A DNA stretch of 64,000 nucleotides from Marinomonas hwangdonensis. GTDB lineage: Bacteria; Pseudomonadota; Gammaproteobacteria; Pseudomonadales; Marinomonadaceae. Positions 24,725-34,459 of this stretch are shown here, piece after piece. The stretch lies in the NCBI RefSeq assembly GCF_003721245.1, contig NZ_RIZG01000007.1:62001-126000 (forward strand). The letters run 5' to 3'. Made by a program: the position numbers and the translations under genes. Positions within the stretch are counted from its first letter, which is position 1. Every line of letters begins with the position of its first letter. A model generated the notes under the pieces. It searched no databases. It was not told the DNA's origin and worked only from the letters and a program-made list of their open reading frames with translations.

Positions 24725-25008
24725 TAGTAAGTCCTTTGTAATGTAAGAATTGTAATGGGTCTTGTCTCGCTTTCAAGTAATGTTAGATTGTCGATAGCAG
24801 ATTGCCTAGTGCTACCGCAAACGTATTCTTCAGCGCTAAATTCGCTGCACACCTTGGGTCTGGCTGGATCATTAAACAGCGCACATTGATACGCCTCGGT
24901 TAACTGGATACAGGGAACGCCAGCGGGCTTTCCCTGTGGCATGCCAGGAATGTAAGAGGTAATGGATGGGGCTGTGCAACAAGCACCACATAAAGGTCGA
25001 CATTGCAT
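24724..25008 (-). CDS. YkgJ-family cysteine-cluster protein
   Basis: The 94-aa protein has eight cysteines, including CRPLCGACCTAPS at the N-terminus, PCIQL, QCALF, KVCSEF and YVCG. This is the pattern of the YkgJ (UPF0153) family, thought to bind zinc or an iron-sulfur cluster. The family function is not settled. Its stop codon overlaps the ATG of the L,D-transpeptidase gene by one base, so the two are one operon, with this gene first. Confidence 0.85.
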   Translation of the reverse strand: MQCRPLCGACCTAPSITSYIPGMPQGKPAGVPCIQLTEAYQCALFNDPARPKVCSEFSAEEYVCGSTRQSAIDNLTLLESETRPITILTLQRTY

Positions 25009-25206
25009 AAATTAGATCTCAAACAAAACCAGCGTATATCACGCTTGTTGAATAAAGCATGTATTTTTGTAATGCTCTGAATGAGCGTAATTTACAAAAT
25101 ATAACATCTGGCCTTTATTCTAGAGTATCGGCTGATTGGGTCATAGGGGATAATAGAAATCACTAAATTATTTTTTATCTCATTTTTTCGGGTAAGGCTT
25201 TTATAA

Positions 25207-26445
25207 ATGGTAGTTCAGCATAAAATTTTAGTCGTTGAGGACAGTGCTGTTGTATTGAAAGTGTTGAACCATTTACTTTCACAAAGCTCCTTGTTTGTGC
25301 CTGTATTGTGTGAGTGCTACGCCGAGGCGATGGAAAAGCTCAATCAAGTGGAAGATTCATACTTTGCGGCTATAGTCGACTTGAATCTCCCTGACGCTGA
25401 AAATGGTGAAATTGTTGATCTGATTTTGGATAAAAATATCCCCTGCGTGGTTTTGACAGGCAATTTTGATGATAACTTGCGCTTGAGTTTATTGAACAAA
25501 GGGGTGCTTGATTACATTACCAAGGACAGTCGATATTCTTTTAATCACGTTATTAAGGTCATTGAACGTTTGCACAAAAACCAAGGTATCAAGGTGTTGG
25601 TTGCAGAGGATTCTTTAACCAGTCGTCGTTTTATTAAAATTCTATTAGAGCAATATCATTTTCATGTGATTGAGGTAGAAAACGGTCAAGAAGCCCTGGC
25701 GAAATTAGAAGAAGAGCCCGAAATTCGTATGTTGATCACAGATCACAATATGCCTTTGGTAAATGGGTATGAGCTCGTACGTATGCTGCGACAAAATACC
25801 CGCTTTCAGGATTTGGTTATTGTGGGTTTGTCAGCAGAAGGTGACAGTTCTTTGTCAGCTAAATTTATTAAGGCTGGTGCTAACGACTTTTTAAAAAAGC
25901 CTTTTTACCATGAAGAGTTTCATTGTCGTGTTATTCACAACCTAGAAGCGCAAGAAATGTTGGTAAAGATACGAAATCTTGCCAGTGTTGATTCTCTTAC
26001 TGGTCTAAAGAATAGGCGCAGTTTATTCGACGAAGGTGAGCGGCTTTTTCATCGATCCTCTCAAGCGGTGTCTTTGGCGATGTTAGATCTTGACCATTTT
26101 AAAAGTATTAATGATACCTATGGTCACCTTGTTGGGGACGAAATATTGAAAATGGTTGGGCGTGAAATTCAGGACGCTTTCCCAGGTTTTTTGTCTTGTC
26201 GCTTTGGCGGCGAAGAGTTCTGTTTATTCGCAGAAATTAATGGCGAGACCATGCACAACCTGTTGGAAACATTTTTAACGCGTTTGCGATGCAAAGAATT
26301 CACCGACGCTAAGATTTCTTTGACCTTTAGCGTGGGAGTATGCAGTCAGCCAAAAGCGTCCTTTGAGGGAATGATTAAGGTAGCAGACCATTTTCTCTAC
26401 GAGGCTAAAAGACTCGGGCGTGATCAAATCGTATCTGATAAGTGA
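25207..26445 (+). CDS. Response regulator with two receiver domains and GGDEF output
   Basis: The 412-aa cytoplasmic protein has REC1 (~6-122: VVEDSAVV, phospho-acceptor Asp in IVDLNLPD, Lys in YITKDS), REC2 (~130-245: VAEDSLTS, Asp in LITDHNMPL, Lys in FLKKPF) and a GGDEF domain (~258-410: DSLTGLKNRRS, LDLDHFKSINDTYGH, RFGGEEF). Both receivers keep acidic pocket, Asp and Lys, so both may be phosphorylated. The GGEEF loop predicts active c-di-GMP synthesis. No RxxD I-site precedes it. No histidine kinase gene is adjacent, so the partner kinase is encoded elsewhere. It is monocistronic and followed by a terminator. Confidence 0.92.
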   Translation: MVVQHKILVVEDSAVVLKVLNHLLSQSSLFVPVLCECYAEAMEKLNQVEDSYFAAIVDLNLPDAENGEIVDLILDKNIPCVVLTGNFDDNLRLSLLNKGVLDYITKDSRYSFNHVIKVIERLHKNQGIKVLVAEDSLTSRRFIKILLEQYHFHVIEVENGQEALAKLEEEPEIRMLITDHNMPLVNGYELVRMLRQNTRFQDLVIVGLSAEGDSSLSAKFIKAGANDFLKKPFYHEEFHCRVIHNLEAQEMLVKIRNLASVDSLTGLKNRRSLFDEGERLFHRSSQAVSLAMLDLDHFKSINDTYGHLVGDEILKMVGREIQDAFPGFLSCRFGGEEFCLFAEINGETMHNLLETFLTRLRCKEFTDAKISLTFSVGVCSQPKASFEGMIKVADHFLYEAKRLGRDQIVSDK

Positions 26446-26464
26446 CGCGGCATCATTCAGGGAT

Positions 26465-26495
26465 AAAAAAACGCGCTACGTTGGCGCGTTTTTTT
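26465..26495. terminator. Intrinsic terminator between response regulator and gatB
   Basis: AAAAAAACGCGC pairs with GCGCGTTTTTTT around a 7-nt loop. It is symmetrical and serves the converging response-regulator and gatCAB transcripts. Confidence 0.9.
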
Positions 26496-26512
26496 ATAAC
26501 CGTAATCGGCAG

Positions 26513-27961
26513 CTACTCGCCTTTAAGCATTTTTACAAGTATTGGGTTAACCATTCCAGGATTGGCTTTGCCTTGTGATGCCTTCATCACTTGACCAACA
26601 AAGAAACCGATCATTTTTTTCCGTTTGTCTTCATCTGATGCTCGGTATTGCTCAACTTGAGCAGTATTGGCGTTTAAGATGGTCTGGATCATGGCTTCAA
26701 TCGCACCCGTGTCGGTTACTTGTTTTAGGCCTTTCGCTTCAATGATTTCATCGGCTGATCCTTCACCATCCCACATAGCCTGCAAAATGTCTTTCGCGGT
26801 TTTGCCATTGATGGTGTTGTCTTGAATGCGTACTAGCAATTCGCCAAAAGCGGTTGCATTGACAGGGCAATTCTCAATGTCGAGTTGCTCTTGGTTAAGC
26901 AGTTTGCTTAGCTCACCCATGACCCAGTTTGCGGTGAGTTTCGGGTCTTTGACAACGGCATTGGCGGTTTCAAAATAGTCCGCCATGGCGCGCGAGGAGG
27001 AGAGCACGTTAGCGTCGTATTCGCTTAGACCATGTTCACTTTGGAAACGAGCCGCTTTTTGGCTTGGAAGCTCCGGTAAGCTTGCTTTGATGTCGTCAAC
27101 GTATACTTGCGTCAATACCACTGGCAGTAAATCTGGACAGGGGAAGTAGCGATAGTCGTTAGCGTCTTCTTTGGAGCGCATGCTACGCGTTTCATTTTTC
27201 TCTGGATCGTAAAGACGTGTTTCTTGAATGATGCGACCGCCGTCTTCTAAAATATCCGCTTGGCGTTCGATCTCAGTATAAATGGCTTTTTCTATAAACC
27301 GAAACGAGTTAACGTTTTTGATCTCTGTACGAGTGCCATACTCTTTTTGGCCTTTTGGTCGCAGTGATAAGTTAATATCGCAACGCATTGAGCCTTCTGC
27401 CATGTTGCCGTCGCAAATGCCAAGGTAAGTGACAATAGAGTGAATCATCTTAACGTAGGCTACCGCTTCTTTTGCGGAGCGAATGTCTGGTTCTGAGACG
27501 ATTTCAAGCAGCGGTGTGCTAGAGCGATTTAAATCTATGCCGGTCATGCCTTGGAAATCTTCGTGCAAAGATTTGCCGGCATCTTCTTCTAAATGAGCGC
27601 GAGTAATACCAATGCGTGAGGTGGTGCCATCGTCTAGCATCACATCAAGATAACCTTTGCCGACAATGGGATGATCCATTTGACTGGTTTGGTAACCCTT
27701 TGGAAGATCGGGATAAAAATAGTTTTTACGAGCAAACACCGACGTCATGCCAATCTCTGCGTTGATGGCGTGGCCAAACATGACGGCCATACGAAGTGCT
27801 TCTTTGTTGAATACAGGTAATGCCCCCGGCATGCCTAAGTCAACGAGGGTAGTCTGTGTGTTTGGTTCGGCGCCAAAGCCAACGGCGGCACCCGAAAATA
27901 ACTTGGATTTTGTAGAGAGCTGAGTATGAATCTCAAGGCCAATAACCACTTCCCAGTTCAT
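26513..27961 (-). CDS. gatB: Asp-tRNA(Asn)/Glu-tRNA(Gln) amidotransferase subunit B
   Basis: The 482-aa protein is full-length GatB, starting with the family hallmark [21 protein letters not shown], the [17 protein letters not shown] block and the PDLLPV stretch follow, and the C-terminal YqeY/tail domain ends [12 protein letters not shown]. GatB is the kinase/tRNA-binding subunit that phosphorylates misacylated Asp- or Glu-tRNA and receives ammonia from GatA. It is the last gene of gatC-gatA-gatB, 2 bp after gatA, and ends at the bidirectional terminator. Confidence 0.96.
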   Translation of the reverse strand: MNWEVVIGLEIHTQLSTKSKLFSGAAVGFGAEPNTQTTLVDLGMPGALPVFNKEALRMAVMFGHAINAEIGMTSVFARKNYFYPDLPKGYQTSQMDHPIVGKGYLDVMLDDGTTSRIGITRAHLEEDAGKSLHEDFQGMTGIDLNRSSTPLLEIVSEPDIRSAKEAVAYVKMIHSIVTYLGICDGNMAEGSMRCDINLSLRPKGQKEYGTRTEIKNVNSFRFIEKAIYTEIERQADILEDGGRIIQETRLYDPEKNETRSMRSKEDANDYRYFPCPDLLPVVLTQVYVDDIKASLPELPSQKAARFQSEHGLSEYDANVLSSSRAMADYFETANAVVKDPKLTANWVMGELSKLLNQEQLDIENCPVNATAFGELLVRIQDNTINGKTAKDILQAMWDGEGSADEIIEAKGLKQVTDTGAIEAMIQTILNANTAQVEQYRASDEDKRKKMIGFFVGQVMKASQGKANPGMVNPILVKMLKGE

Positions 27962-27963
27962 GC

Positions 27964-29424
27964 TTAAGCTCCTTTTGCCATTGATGGTGTTTGTAGGTGC
28001 CAGTCAGTATGTTGTTGATACTGATGCGCCACGTTAAGTAGTTTGGCCTCGGCAAAATAGTTGCCCATGATCTGCAGCCCGACCGGCATACCGTCAATAA
28101 AGCCAGCGGGTATGGACATGGCAGGAATGCCTGCCAAGTTTACCGACAAGGTGTAGATGTCTTCTAGATACATGGCAACAGGGTCGTTGGTTTTGCTGCC
28201 AAGGTCGAAAGCAGTGGTTGGGGCGACGGGGCCCATGATCACATCGACTTCTTCAAGCGCCTTGACGAAATCGTTTTTGATTAGGCGACGAATTTTTTGT
28301 GCTTTTACATAGTAGGCGTCGTAATAGCCTTCCGATAGGGCGTAGGTGCCGACCATGATGCGTTTTTGTACCTCGGTACCAAATCCTTCCGCACGTGTGC
28401 GCATATACATATCAAGTAAGTCTTTTGGATTCTCGCAGCGGTGACCAAAACGCACTCCGTCAAAGCGTGATAAGTTGGAAGACGCTTCGGATGGGGCGAT
28501 AACATAATAAGATGGGATGCTCAATTGGAGGTTGGGCAATGAAATTTCTTTTACTGTGGCGCCCAGCTTTTCAAACTCTTTAATGGCCGTCATGATGGCG
28601 TTGGCTACGTTAGAGTCTAGACCGTCACCAAAATATTCTTTTGGTAGGCCAATTATAAGACCCGTTAATGGTGCGTTTAAGTTTTCTAGGTAGTCGTCGG
28701 TTGGTTTTTCTGCCGAAGTGGAATCTTTGTCGTCAAATCCTGCCATGGCTTGCATTAAATGGGCACAGTCCTCAGCGCTCTTCGCCATGGGGCCAGCTTG
28801 ATCAAGGCTGGATGCATAGGCGATCATGCCAAAGCGTGACACACGTCCGTAAGTCGGCTTTAGCCCGGTAATACCACAAAAGGAGGCAGGTTGGCGGATT
28901 GAACCGCCTGTGTCTGTGCCTGTGGTTGCCATCACAAGGCCAGCAGCAACAGCCGCGGCCGATCCGCCAGATGAACCGCCTGGTACTTTATCGAGATTCC
29001 ATGGGTTTTTGACGGCACCGTAAAAGCTATTCTCATTAGAGGAGCCCATAGCAAACTCGTCCATGTTGGTTTTGCCTAGCATGACAGCGCCTGCTTGCTG
29101 AATGCGGTGGGTAACCGTGGATTCGTAAGGTGGAATAAAGTTATTCAGCATTTTTGAACCACATGTGGTTAATGTGCCTTCGGTACAAAATAAATCTTTG
29201 TGTGCTATCGGTATGCCTGTCAAAGCAGTGGCTTGTCCGATTTTTAATAAATGGTCAGCCGCCACAGCCTGCTCTAATGCTTTCTTCTCGTCTACCGTAA
29301 TAAAACTATTAAGCTGTGTGTCTAGTTTAGCAATGCGTGCTAAAAAATGGCGTGTTAGTTCAACGCTGGAAATGTCTTTGTCACGCAGTTTTTGCGCCAA
29401 CGTTGAGATGCTTTGTTCGAACAT
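27964..29424 (-). CDS. gatA: Amidotransferase subunit A (amidase)
   Basis: The 486-aa amidase-signature protein has the complete Ser-Ser-Lys triad: Lys in [14 protein letters not shown], cis-Ser in the glycine/serine-rich [15 protein letters not shown], and nucleophile Ser in [14 protein letters not shown]. GatA hydrolyses glutamine and channels ammonia to GatB for transamidation of Glu-tRNA(Gln) or Asp-tRNA(Asn). It lies 11 bp after gatC and 2 bp before gatB. Confidence 0.96.
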   Translation of the reverse strand: MFEQSISTLAQKLRDKDISSVELTRHFLARIAKLDTQLNSFITVDEKKALEQAVAADHLLKIGQATALTGIPIAHKDLFCTEGTLTTCGSKMLNNFIPPYESTVTHRIQQAGAVMLGKTNMDEFAMGSSNENSFYGAVKNPWNLDKVPGGSSGGSAAAVAAGLVMATTGTDTGGSIRQPASFCGITGLKPTYGRVSRFGMIAYASSLDQAGPMAKSAEDCAHLMQAMAGFDDKDSTSAEKPTDDYLENLNAPLTGLIIGLPKEYFGDGLDSNVANAIMTAIKEFEKLGATVKEISLPNLQLSIPSYYVIAPSEASSNLSRFDGVRFGHRCENPKDLLDMYMRTRAEGFGTEVQKRIMVGTYALSEGYYDAYYVKAQKIRRLIKNDFVKALEEVDVIMGPVAPTTAFDLGSKTNDPVAMYLEDIYTLSVNLAGIPAMSIPAGFIDGMPVGLQIMGNYFAEAKLLNVAHQYQQHTDWHLQTPSMAKGA

Positions 29425-29435
29425 GTAAGACTCTC

Positions 29436-29723
29436 TTAATCAATCACTTTAGGGACAAGGAAAAGGCCAGCTTCAGTTTGAGCCGCGTTTGCTAAAAATG
29501 CGTCACGACGATTTTCTTCCGTCACTTTGTCTTCTCTTAGTCTTTGTGTCATCTCGAGAGGATTAGAGAGCGGTTCAACGCCATCAGTATTCACAGATTG
29601 CATCTGCTCAACGAGCGCTAAGACACTAGAAAGTGAGTGTTGGTATTGATCGACATCTTCGTCAGTGAGAGCGAGTCGAGCCAAATGTGCAATCTTTTGC
29701 ACGCCTTGTTTGTCTATGGACAT
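29436..29723 (-). CDS. gatC: Amidotransferase subunit C
   Basis: The 95-aa GatC is the small subunit that wraps GatA and stabilises the GatAB complex. Family features are [16 protein letters not shown] near the start, the helical [22 protein letters not shown] and [19 protein letters not shown]. First gene of gatCAB, divergent from mreB across 233 bp, as in Pseudomonas. Confidence 0.95.
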   Translation of the reverse strand: MSIDKQGVQKIAHLARLALTDEDVDQYQHSLSSVLALVEQMQSVNTDGVEPLSNPLEMTQRLREDKVTEENRRDAFLANAAQTEAGLFLVPKVID

Positions 29724-29950
29724 GTTTCACCTAGTTTTTAATTATCGTAAATGCCTGTCATTGTATCTCTAAGTTTCTGGTCTATAAAGCTAACAGCGTG
29801 AAAAACCAAGCATTTTTTTTGTGATCAAAAAATTATTGTCGAAACAAGGTAATACTCTATTCTTTTTCAGTTTTTACAACGATTCAACTTGCCCAATGGG
29901 CCTGTCATTGTTACATTTTGACGCTGTTCGTATCGTATATCAGGGTGTAA

Positions 29951-31000
<1,050 letters not shown>

Positions 31001-31017
31001 CGGATAGGAGCTTCCCC

Positions 31018-31854
31018 ATTAACAATTCGCTTTTATTCAGTGGAAAGGTATCTGGCAGCCGTTTTACTGTCTTGATTATCCTTTCACTAGCGATGATTGT
31101 TGCTGACGTCCGTTATTCTGCTTTTGCACAAGTAAGGCCATATTTGACCTTACTTGTTGCTCCTATACAGGTAGTAGTCAATACACCTCAAAAGTCTCTT
31201 AATTGGGCGGCAGATCATCTTGGTAGTCGAGAGGGTTTGGTAAGTGAAAATCAGTCTTTACAGTCTGAGATTCTGTTATTACGTAGCCAACAACAGCGCT
31301 TTGAGTCTTTAAAGGCAGAGAATATGCGTCTGCGAGAATTACTCGATGCTTCTCAGCGTGTGGATGAAAAAATTGTTATGGCTGAAGTAATTGGTTTTGA
31401 CCAAAATGCTTATAGTCATAGGTTAATGATAGATAAGGGTTTTTCTTCTGGTGCTTATGTTGGTCAACCTGTCCTTGATGCAACCGGCGTGTTAGGGCAG
31501 GTGGTTGAGACATCAGCTTACAGTAGTCGAGTTCTACTTATAGCAGACGCAAGTCATTTCGTTCCCGTGCAACTCTCAAGAACGGGACTTCGCAGCATAC
31601 TTAAAGGCACTGGTGACTTAAAACGTTTGGAACTCATGAGTGTACCGAGAACTGCAGACATTAAAAAAGGCGATGTGCTAACCACTTCTGGTTTAGATAA
31701 ACGATTCCCAAGTGGCTATCCAGTGGGTGTTGTAAGAAGTGTTAGCTACACTCAGGGTAAAGCGTACGCCGATATTGCTGTGGTTCCACTTGCCCAATTA
31801 ACTCGTAGTCGACACGTTATGTTGATTGACAAGCCCAAGGCAGTAACAGAATGA
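31018..31854 (+). CDS. mreC: Rod-shape protein MreC, apparent ATT start codon
   Basis: MreC is a bitopic inner-membrane scaffold of the elongasome. From ATT at 31018 the protein is 278 aa: a short cytoplasmic start (NNSLLFSGKVSGSR), TM helix (FTVLIILSLAMIVADV), coiled coil (~60-110, ENQSLQSEILLLRSQQQRF) and beta-rich periplasmic domain. An AGGAG (31006-31010) stands exactly 7 nt before the ATT. No ATG, GTG or TTG lies between the upstream in-frame stop (TGA 30994) and TTG 31072. Starting at TTG 31072 would cut into the TM helix, drop the conserved N-terminus and has no ribosome-binding site. ATT initiation, known for infC, is therefore the best reading. mreD overlaps the stop by 4 bp. Confidence 0.88.
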   Translation: MNNSLLFSGKVSGSRFTVLIILSLAMIVADVRYSAFAQVRPYLTLLVAPIQVVVNTPQKSLNWAADHLGSREGLVSENQSLQSEILLLRSQQQRFESLKAENMRLRELLDASQRVDEKIVMAEVIGFDQNAYSHRLMIDKGFSSGAYVGQPVLDATGVLGQVVETSAYSSRVLLIADASHFVPVQLSRTGLRSILKGTGDLKRLELMSVPRTADIKKGDVLTTSGLDKRFPSGYPVGVVRSVSYTQGKAYADIAVVPLAQLTRSRHVMLIDKPKAVTE

Positions 31855-32324
31855 AGCCTATTATTGTTTTTTCTATTACCTTATTAATTGCTTTAATGCT
31901 TGAGGCAGTCCCTTTCCCAGAGCAGTTTGTCTGGTATCGTCCTGAGTGGGCATTATTGGTTATTCTGTATTGGGTAATAGCTCTGCCTTTTCGAGTTGGT
32001 GTAGGTTTGGCCTGGTTTCTTGGCCTTTTAGTTGATTTGTTACAAGGTGGTATACTAGGACAACATTCTCTTACCTACGTTATTATTGCTTACACATGTG
32101 CTGTATTCTATAAACGTTTGAGAATGTATCATCGATGGCAACAAGGAGTTTTTATTTGCATGCTGGTGAGCATTAATCAGCTGATAGACTTCTGGATAGA
32201 CCATTATTTAGGTCATGCCGAACCCACTTTACTTATTTTCATGCCTGCTGTGATTACGGGCTTATTGTGGCCTTGGTCGTTTACTATATTGCGAAGTGTG
32301 CGACGAGTATACGCAATCCGTTAA
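31851..32324 (+). CDS. mreD: Rod-shape protein MreD
   Basis: The 157-aa integral membrane protein has about five TM helices, e.g. ITLLIALMLEAVPFP, ALLVILYWVIALPFRVGVG and GLAWFLGLLVDLLQGGILG. The LLVDLLQG..LGQH motif is typical of MreD, the partner of MreC and RodA/PBP2 in lateral wall growth. The start ATG overlaps the mreC stop (ATGA), so the two are translationally coupled. The maf gene follows after 59 bp. Confidence 0.93.
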   Translation: MKPIIVFSITLLIALMLEAVPFPEQFVWYRPEWALLVILYWVIALPFRVGVGLAWFLGLLVDLLQGGILGQHSLTYVIIAYTCAVFYKRLRMYHRWQQGVFICMLVSINQLIDFWIDHYLGHAEPTLLIFMPAVITGLLWPWSFTILRSVRRVYAIR

Positions 32325-32383
32325 TTACTCTGATAGGTTTGCTTTCTTACAAATCATGTTTTCCTACAGTTTAGGATGTTTAT

Positions 32384-32995
32384 ATGCTTGTTTTGGCCTC
32401 GGCTTCACCAAGAAGAAAAGCGTTACTTGATCTCATAGTTAAAGAGTTTTTTGTGTTGCCTGTGGACATTGATGAAACACCAAATATCAATGAGCAAGCT
32501 GAAGCGTATGTCGTTAGGATGGCATTAGAAAAAGCCCGGGCATCGATAGCAAAATATAGCCATCAAGCGGGCGACCATTCATCGGACGCTGTTTTTATTG
32601 CATCTGACACCAGCGTCGTTATTGATGGTGACGTATTAGGAAAGCCAACCTCTTTTGAAGACGCCCATACTATGTTGCGTCGCCTTTCAGGTCGTTCCCA
32701 TCAAGTGATTACTTCTCTGTGCGTGTCTAATTTGAATCAAGATCATGTTCTAACAGAGTGTGTGACTACAGAGGTTTTGTTTCGTGAGATTTCTGACATT
32801 GAAATACGTCAGTATTGGCAAACAACAGAGCCAGTAGATAAAGCGGGTGCTTATGCTATTCAAGGGTTAGGCGGGGTATTTGTTCGCCATTTATCGGGTT
32901 CTTATTCAGCTGTGGTGGGACTGCCATTATATGAAACAGCGCAGCTTTTAGCGCAATTCGGCGTTCATTCGCTTGAGGAAATGTCATATGAATGA
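32384..32995 (+). CDS. maf: Maf-family nucleotide pyrophosphatase
   Basis: The 203-aa Maf protein has the signature LVLASASPRRKALL at the N-terminus, then IASDTSVVIDGDVLGKP and KAGAYAIQGLGGVFV. These elements match the YhdE subgroup (dTTP/UTP/psi-UTP pyrophosphatase), a house-cleaning enzyme that removes non-canonical or excess pyrimidine nucleotides. YhdE is also the homologue that sits in the mre operon of E. coli. AGGA lies 7 nt before the ATG. The end overlaps the rng start by 8 bp. Confidence 0.93.
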   Translation: MLVLASASPRRKALLDLIVKEFFVLPVDIDETPNINEQAEAYVVRMALEKARASIAKYSHQAGDHSSDAVFIASDTSVVIDGDVLGKPTSFEDAHTMLRRLSGRSHQVITSLCVSNLNQDHVLTECVTTEVLFREISDIEIRQYWQTTEPVDKAGAYAIQGLGGVFVRHLSGSYSAVVGLPLYETAQLLAQFGVHSLEEMSYE

Positions 32996-34442
32996 AGATG
33001 TGCTTATAAACGTTACTCCAATGGAAATACGAGTCGCACTCGTGGAGAATGGTGTTTTACAAGAGGTCTACATCGAAAGATCCAGCCGTAAAGGCATAGT
33101 GGGTAATATCTATCAAGGGAAAGTCGTGAGAGTTTTGCCAGGTATGCAGGCGGCTTTTGTTGATATTGGTTTAGAGAGGGCGGCTTTTATTCATGTCTCA
33201 GAGGTGTCTCATCGCGATGCGGTCAATCCAAGCGATCAAATAGGTGATTATCTGCGTGAGGGGCAGTCACTGGTGGTTCAGGTAACAAAAGACCCCATCA
33301 GTACCAAAGGCGCGCGTTTAACGACACATCTTTCTATTCCATCTCGATACTTAGTGTACATGCCAGATCAGGCTCATGTAGGTGTGAGTCAACGTATTGA
33401 AGATGAGGCGGAGCGCGAAAGGCTTAAGCAATTGGTGTCAGGAGCGTTAACCGATGCGGATGAAAATAGTGGTTATATTCTGCGTACTGCGGCGGAAAGA
33501 GCAGGTGAAGAAGAAATACTAGCCGATATTAAGTTTCTGACACGTCTATGGCAATCTGTTAAACGTCGTATGCAGAACGCAAAAGCTCCTTCCATTATCT
33601 ATGAAGACCTACCGCTGCATTTACGAACTATGCGAGACCTAGTCGGTCGAACTACGGAAAAAATACGCATAGATTCCAAAGAAAATTACGCTAAACTCAA
33701 ATCTTTTGCGGAAGATTTTATCCCTGAGTTGCGTGAGCGTATAGAATACTATCCAGGTGAACGTCCAATTTTTGATATCTACAGCGTTGAAGATGAGATA
33801 CAAAAGGCGTTGGATCCTAAAGTGCAGCTTAAGTCAGGCGGGTATCTCATCGTTGAGCAGACGGAGTCTATGACGACCATTGATGTCAACACCGGTGCAT
33901 TTGTTGGGAGTCGTAATCTTGAAGAAACTATATACAAAACCAATCTTGAGGCTGCCACGGCCATTGGCCGACAATTGCGATTAAGAAATCTCGGCGGAAT
34001 TATCATTATCGATTTTATTGATATGGAAGATGAAGAGCACAAACGCCAAGTTTTGCGTATGCTTGAAAAAGTACTCGACACCGACCATGCTAAAACCAAA
34101 ATCACGGGGGTATCCGAGTTAGGTCTAGTTGAGATGACAAGAAAAAGAACGCGCGAAAGTTTGGGTCAGACACTGTGTGAGCCTTGCCGTTCCTGTCGTG
34201 GAAGTGGATTGGTAAAAACTCCAGAGACAGTATGTTACGAAGTTTTTCGCGAGATTTTACGTGCCGATCGGGCGTATAACTCGCAAACGTATACTGTTCT
34301 TGCTGCCAGCTCTGTTGTAGATAGGCTTAATGATGAAGAAAGTGCTGCAGTAGCGGAGTTAGAGGCCTTCATAGGAAAAACGATTCGCTTTCAGGTAGAT
34401 TCTGTTTACACCCAAGACCAGTATGATGTTGTGCTGCGTTAG
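32988..34442 (+). CDS. rng: Ribonuclease G
   Basis: The 484-aa RNase E/G-family endonuclease starts EDVLINVTPMEIRVALVENG, with an S1 domain (~35-125, GNIYQGKVVRVLPGMQAAFVDIGL). The catalytic DNase I-like domain has TIDVNTGAFVG and IIIDFIDM (metal Asp residues), the zinc-link CEPCRSC and a small C-terminal domain. It lacks the long scaffold tail of RNase E. It matures 16S rRNA 5' ends and degrades some mRNAs. An in-frame TTG at 32973 would add five residues, but ATG 32988 has a GAGGA about 8 nt upstream and matches the family start. Confidence 0.95.
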   Translation: MNEDVLINVTPMEIRVALVENGVLQEVYIERSSRKGIVGNIYQGKVVRVLPGMQAAFVDIGLERAAFIHVSEVSHRDAVNPSDQIGDYLREGQSLVVQVTKDPISTKGARLTTHLSIPSRYLVYMPDQAHVGVSQRIEDEAERERLKQLVSGALTDADENSGYILRTAAERAGEEEILADIKFLTRLWQSVKRRMQNAKAPSIIYEDLPLHLRTMRDLVGRTTEKIRIDSKENYAKLKSFAEDFIPELRERIEYYPGERPIFDIYSVEDEIQKALDPKVQLKSGGYLIVEQTESMTTIDVNTGAFVGSRNLEETIYKTNLEAATAIGRQLRLRNLGGIIIIDFIDMEDEEHKRQVLRMLEKVLDTDHAKTKITGVSELGLVEMTRKRTRESLGQTLCEPCRSCRGSGLVKTPETVCYEVFREILRADRAYNSQTYTVLAASSVVDRLNDEESAAVAELEAFIGKTIRFQVDSVYTQDQYDVVLR

Positions 34443-34459
34443 ATCCAAAAGGTCTTAAT

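Noticed and set aside
19987..26445. GGDEF genes, pseudouridine synthase, rlmM and L,D-transpeptidase as one functional island
   Set aside because: Terminators and strand changes separate them, and the genes have unrelated roles.
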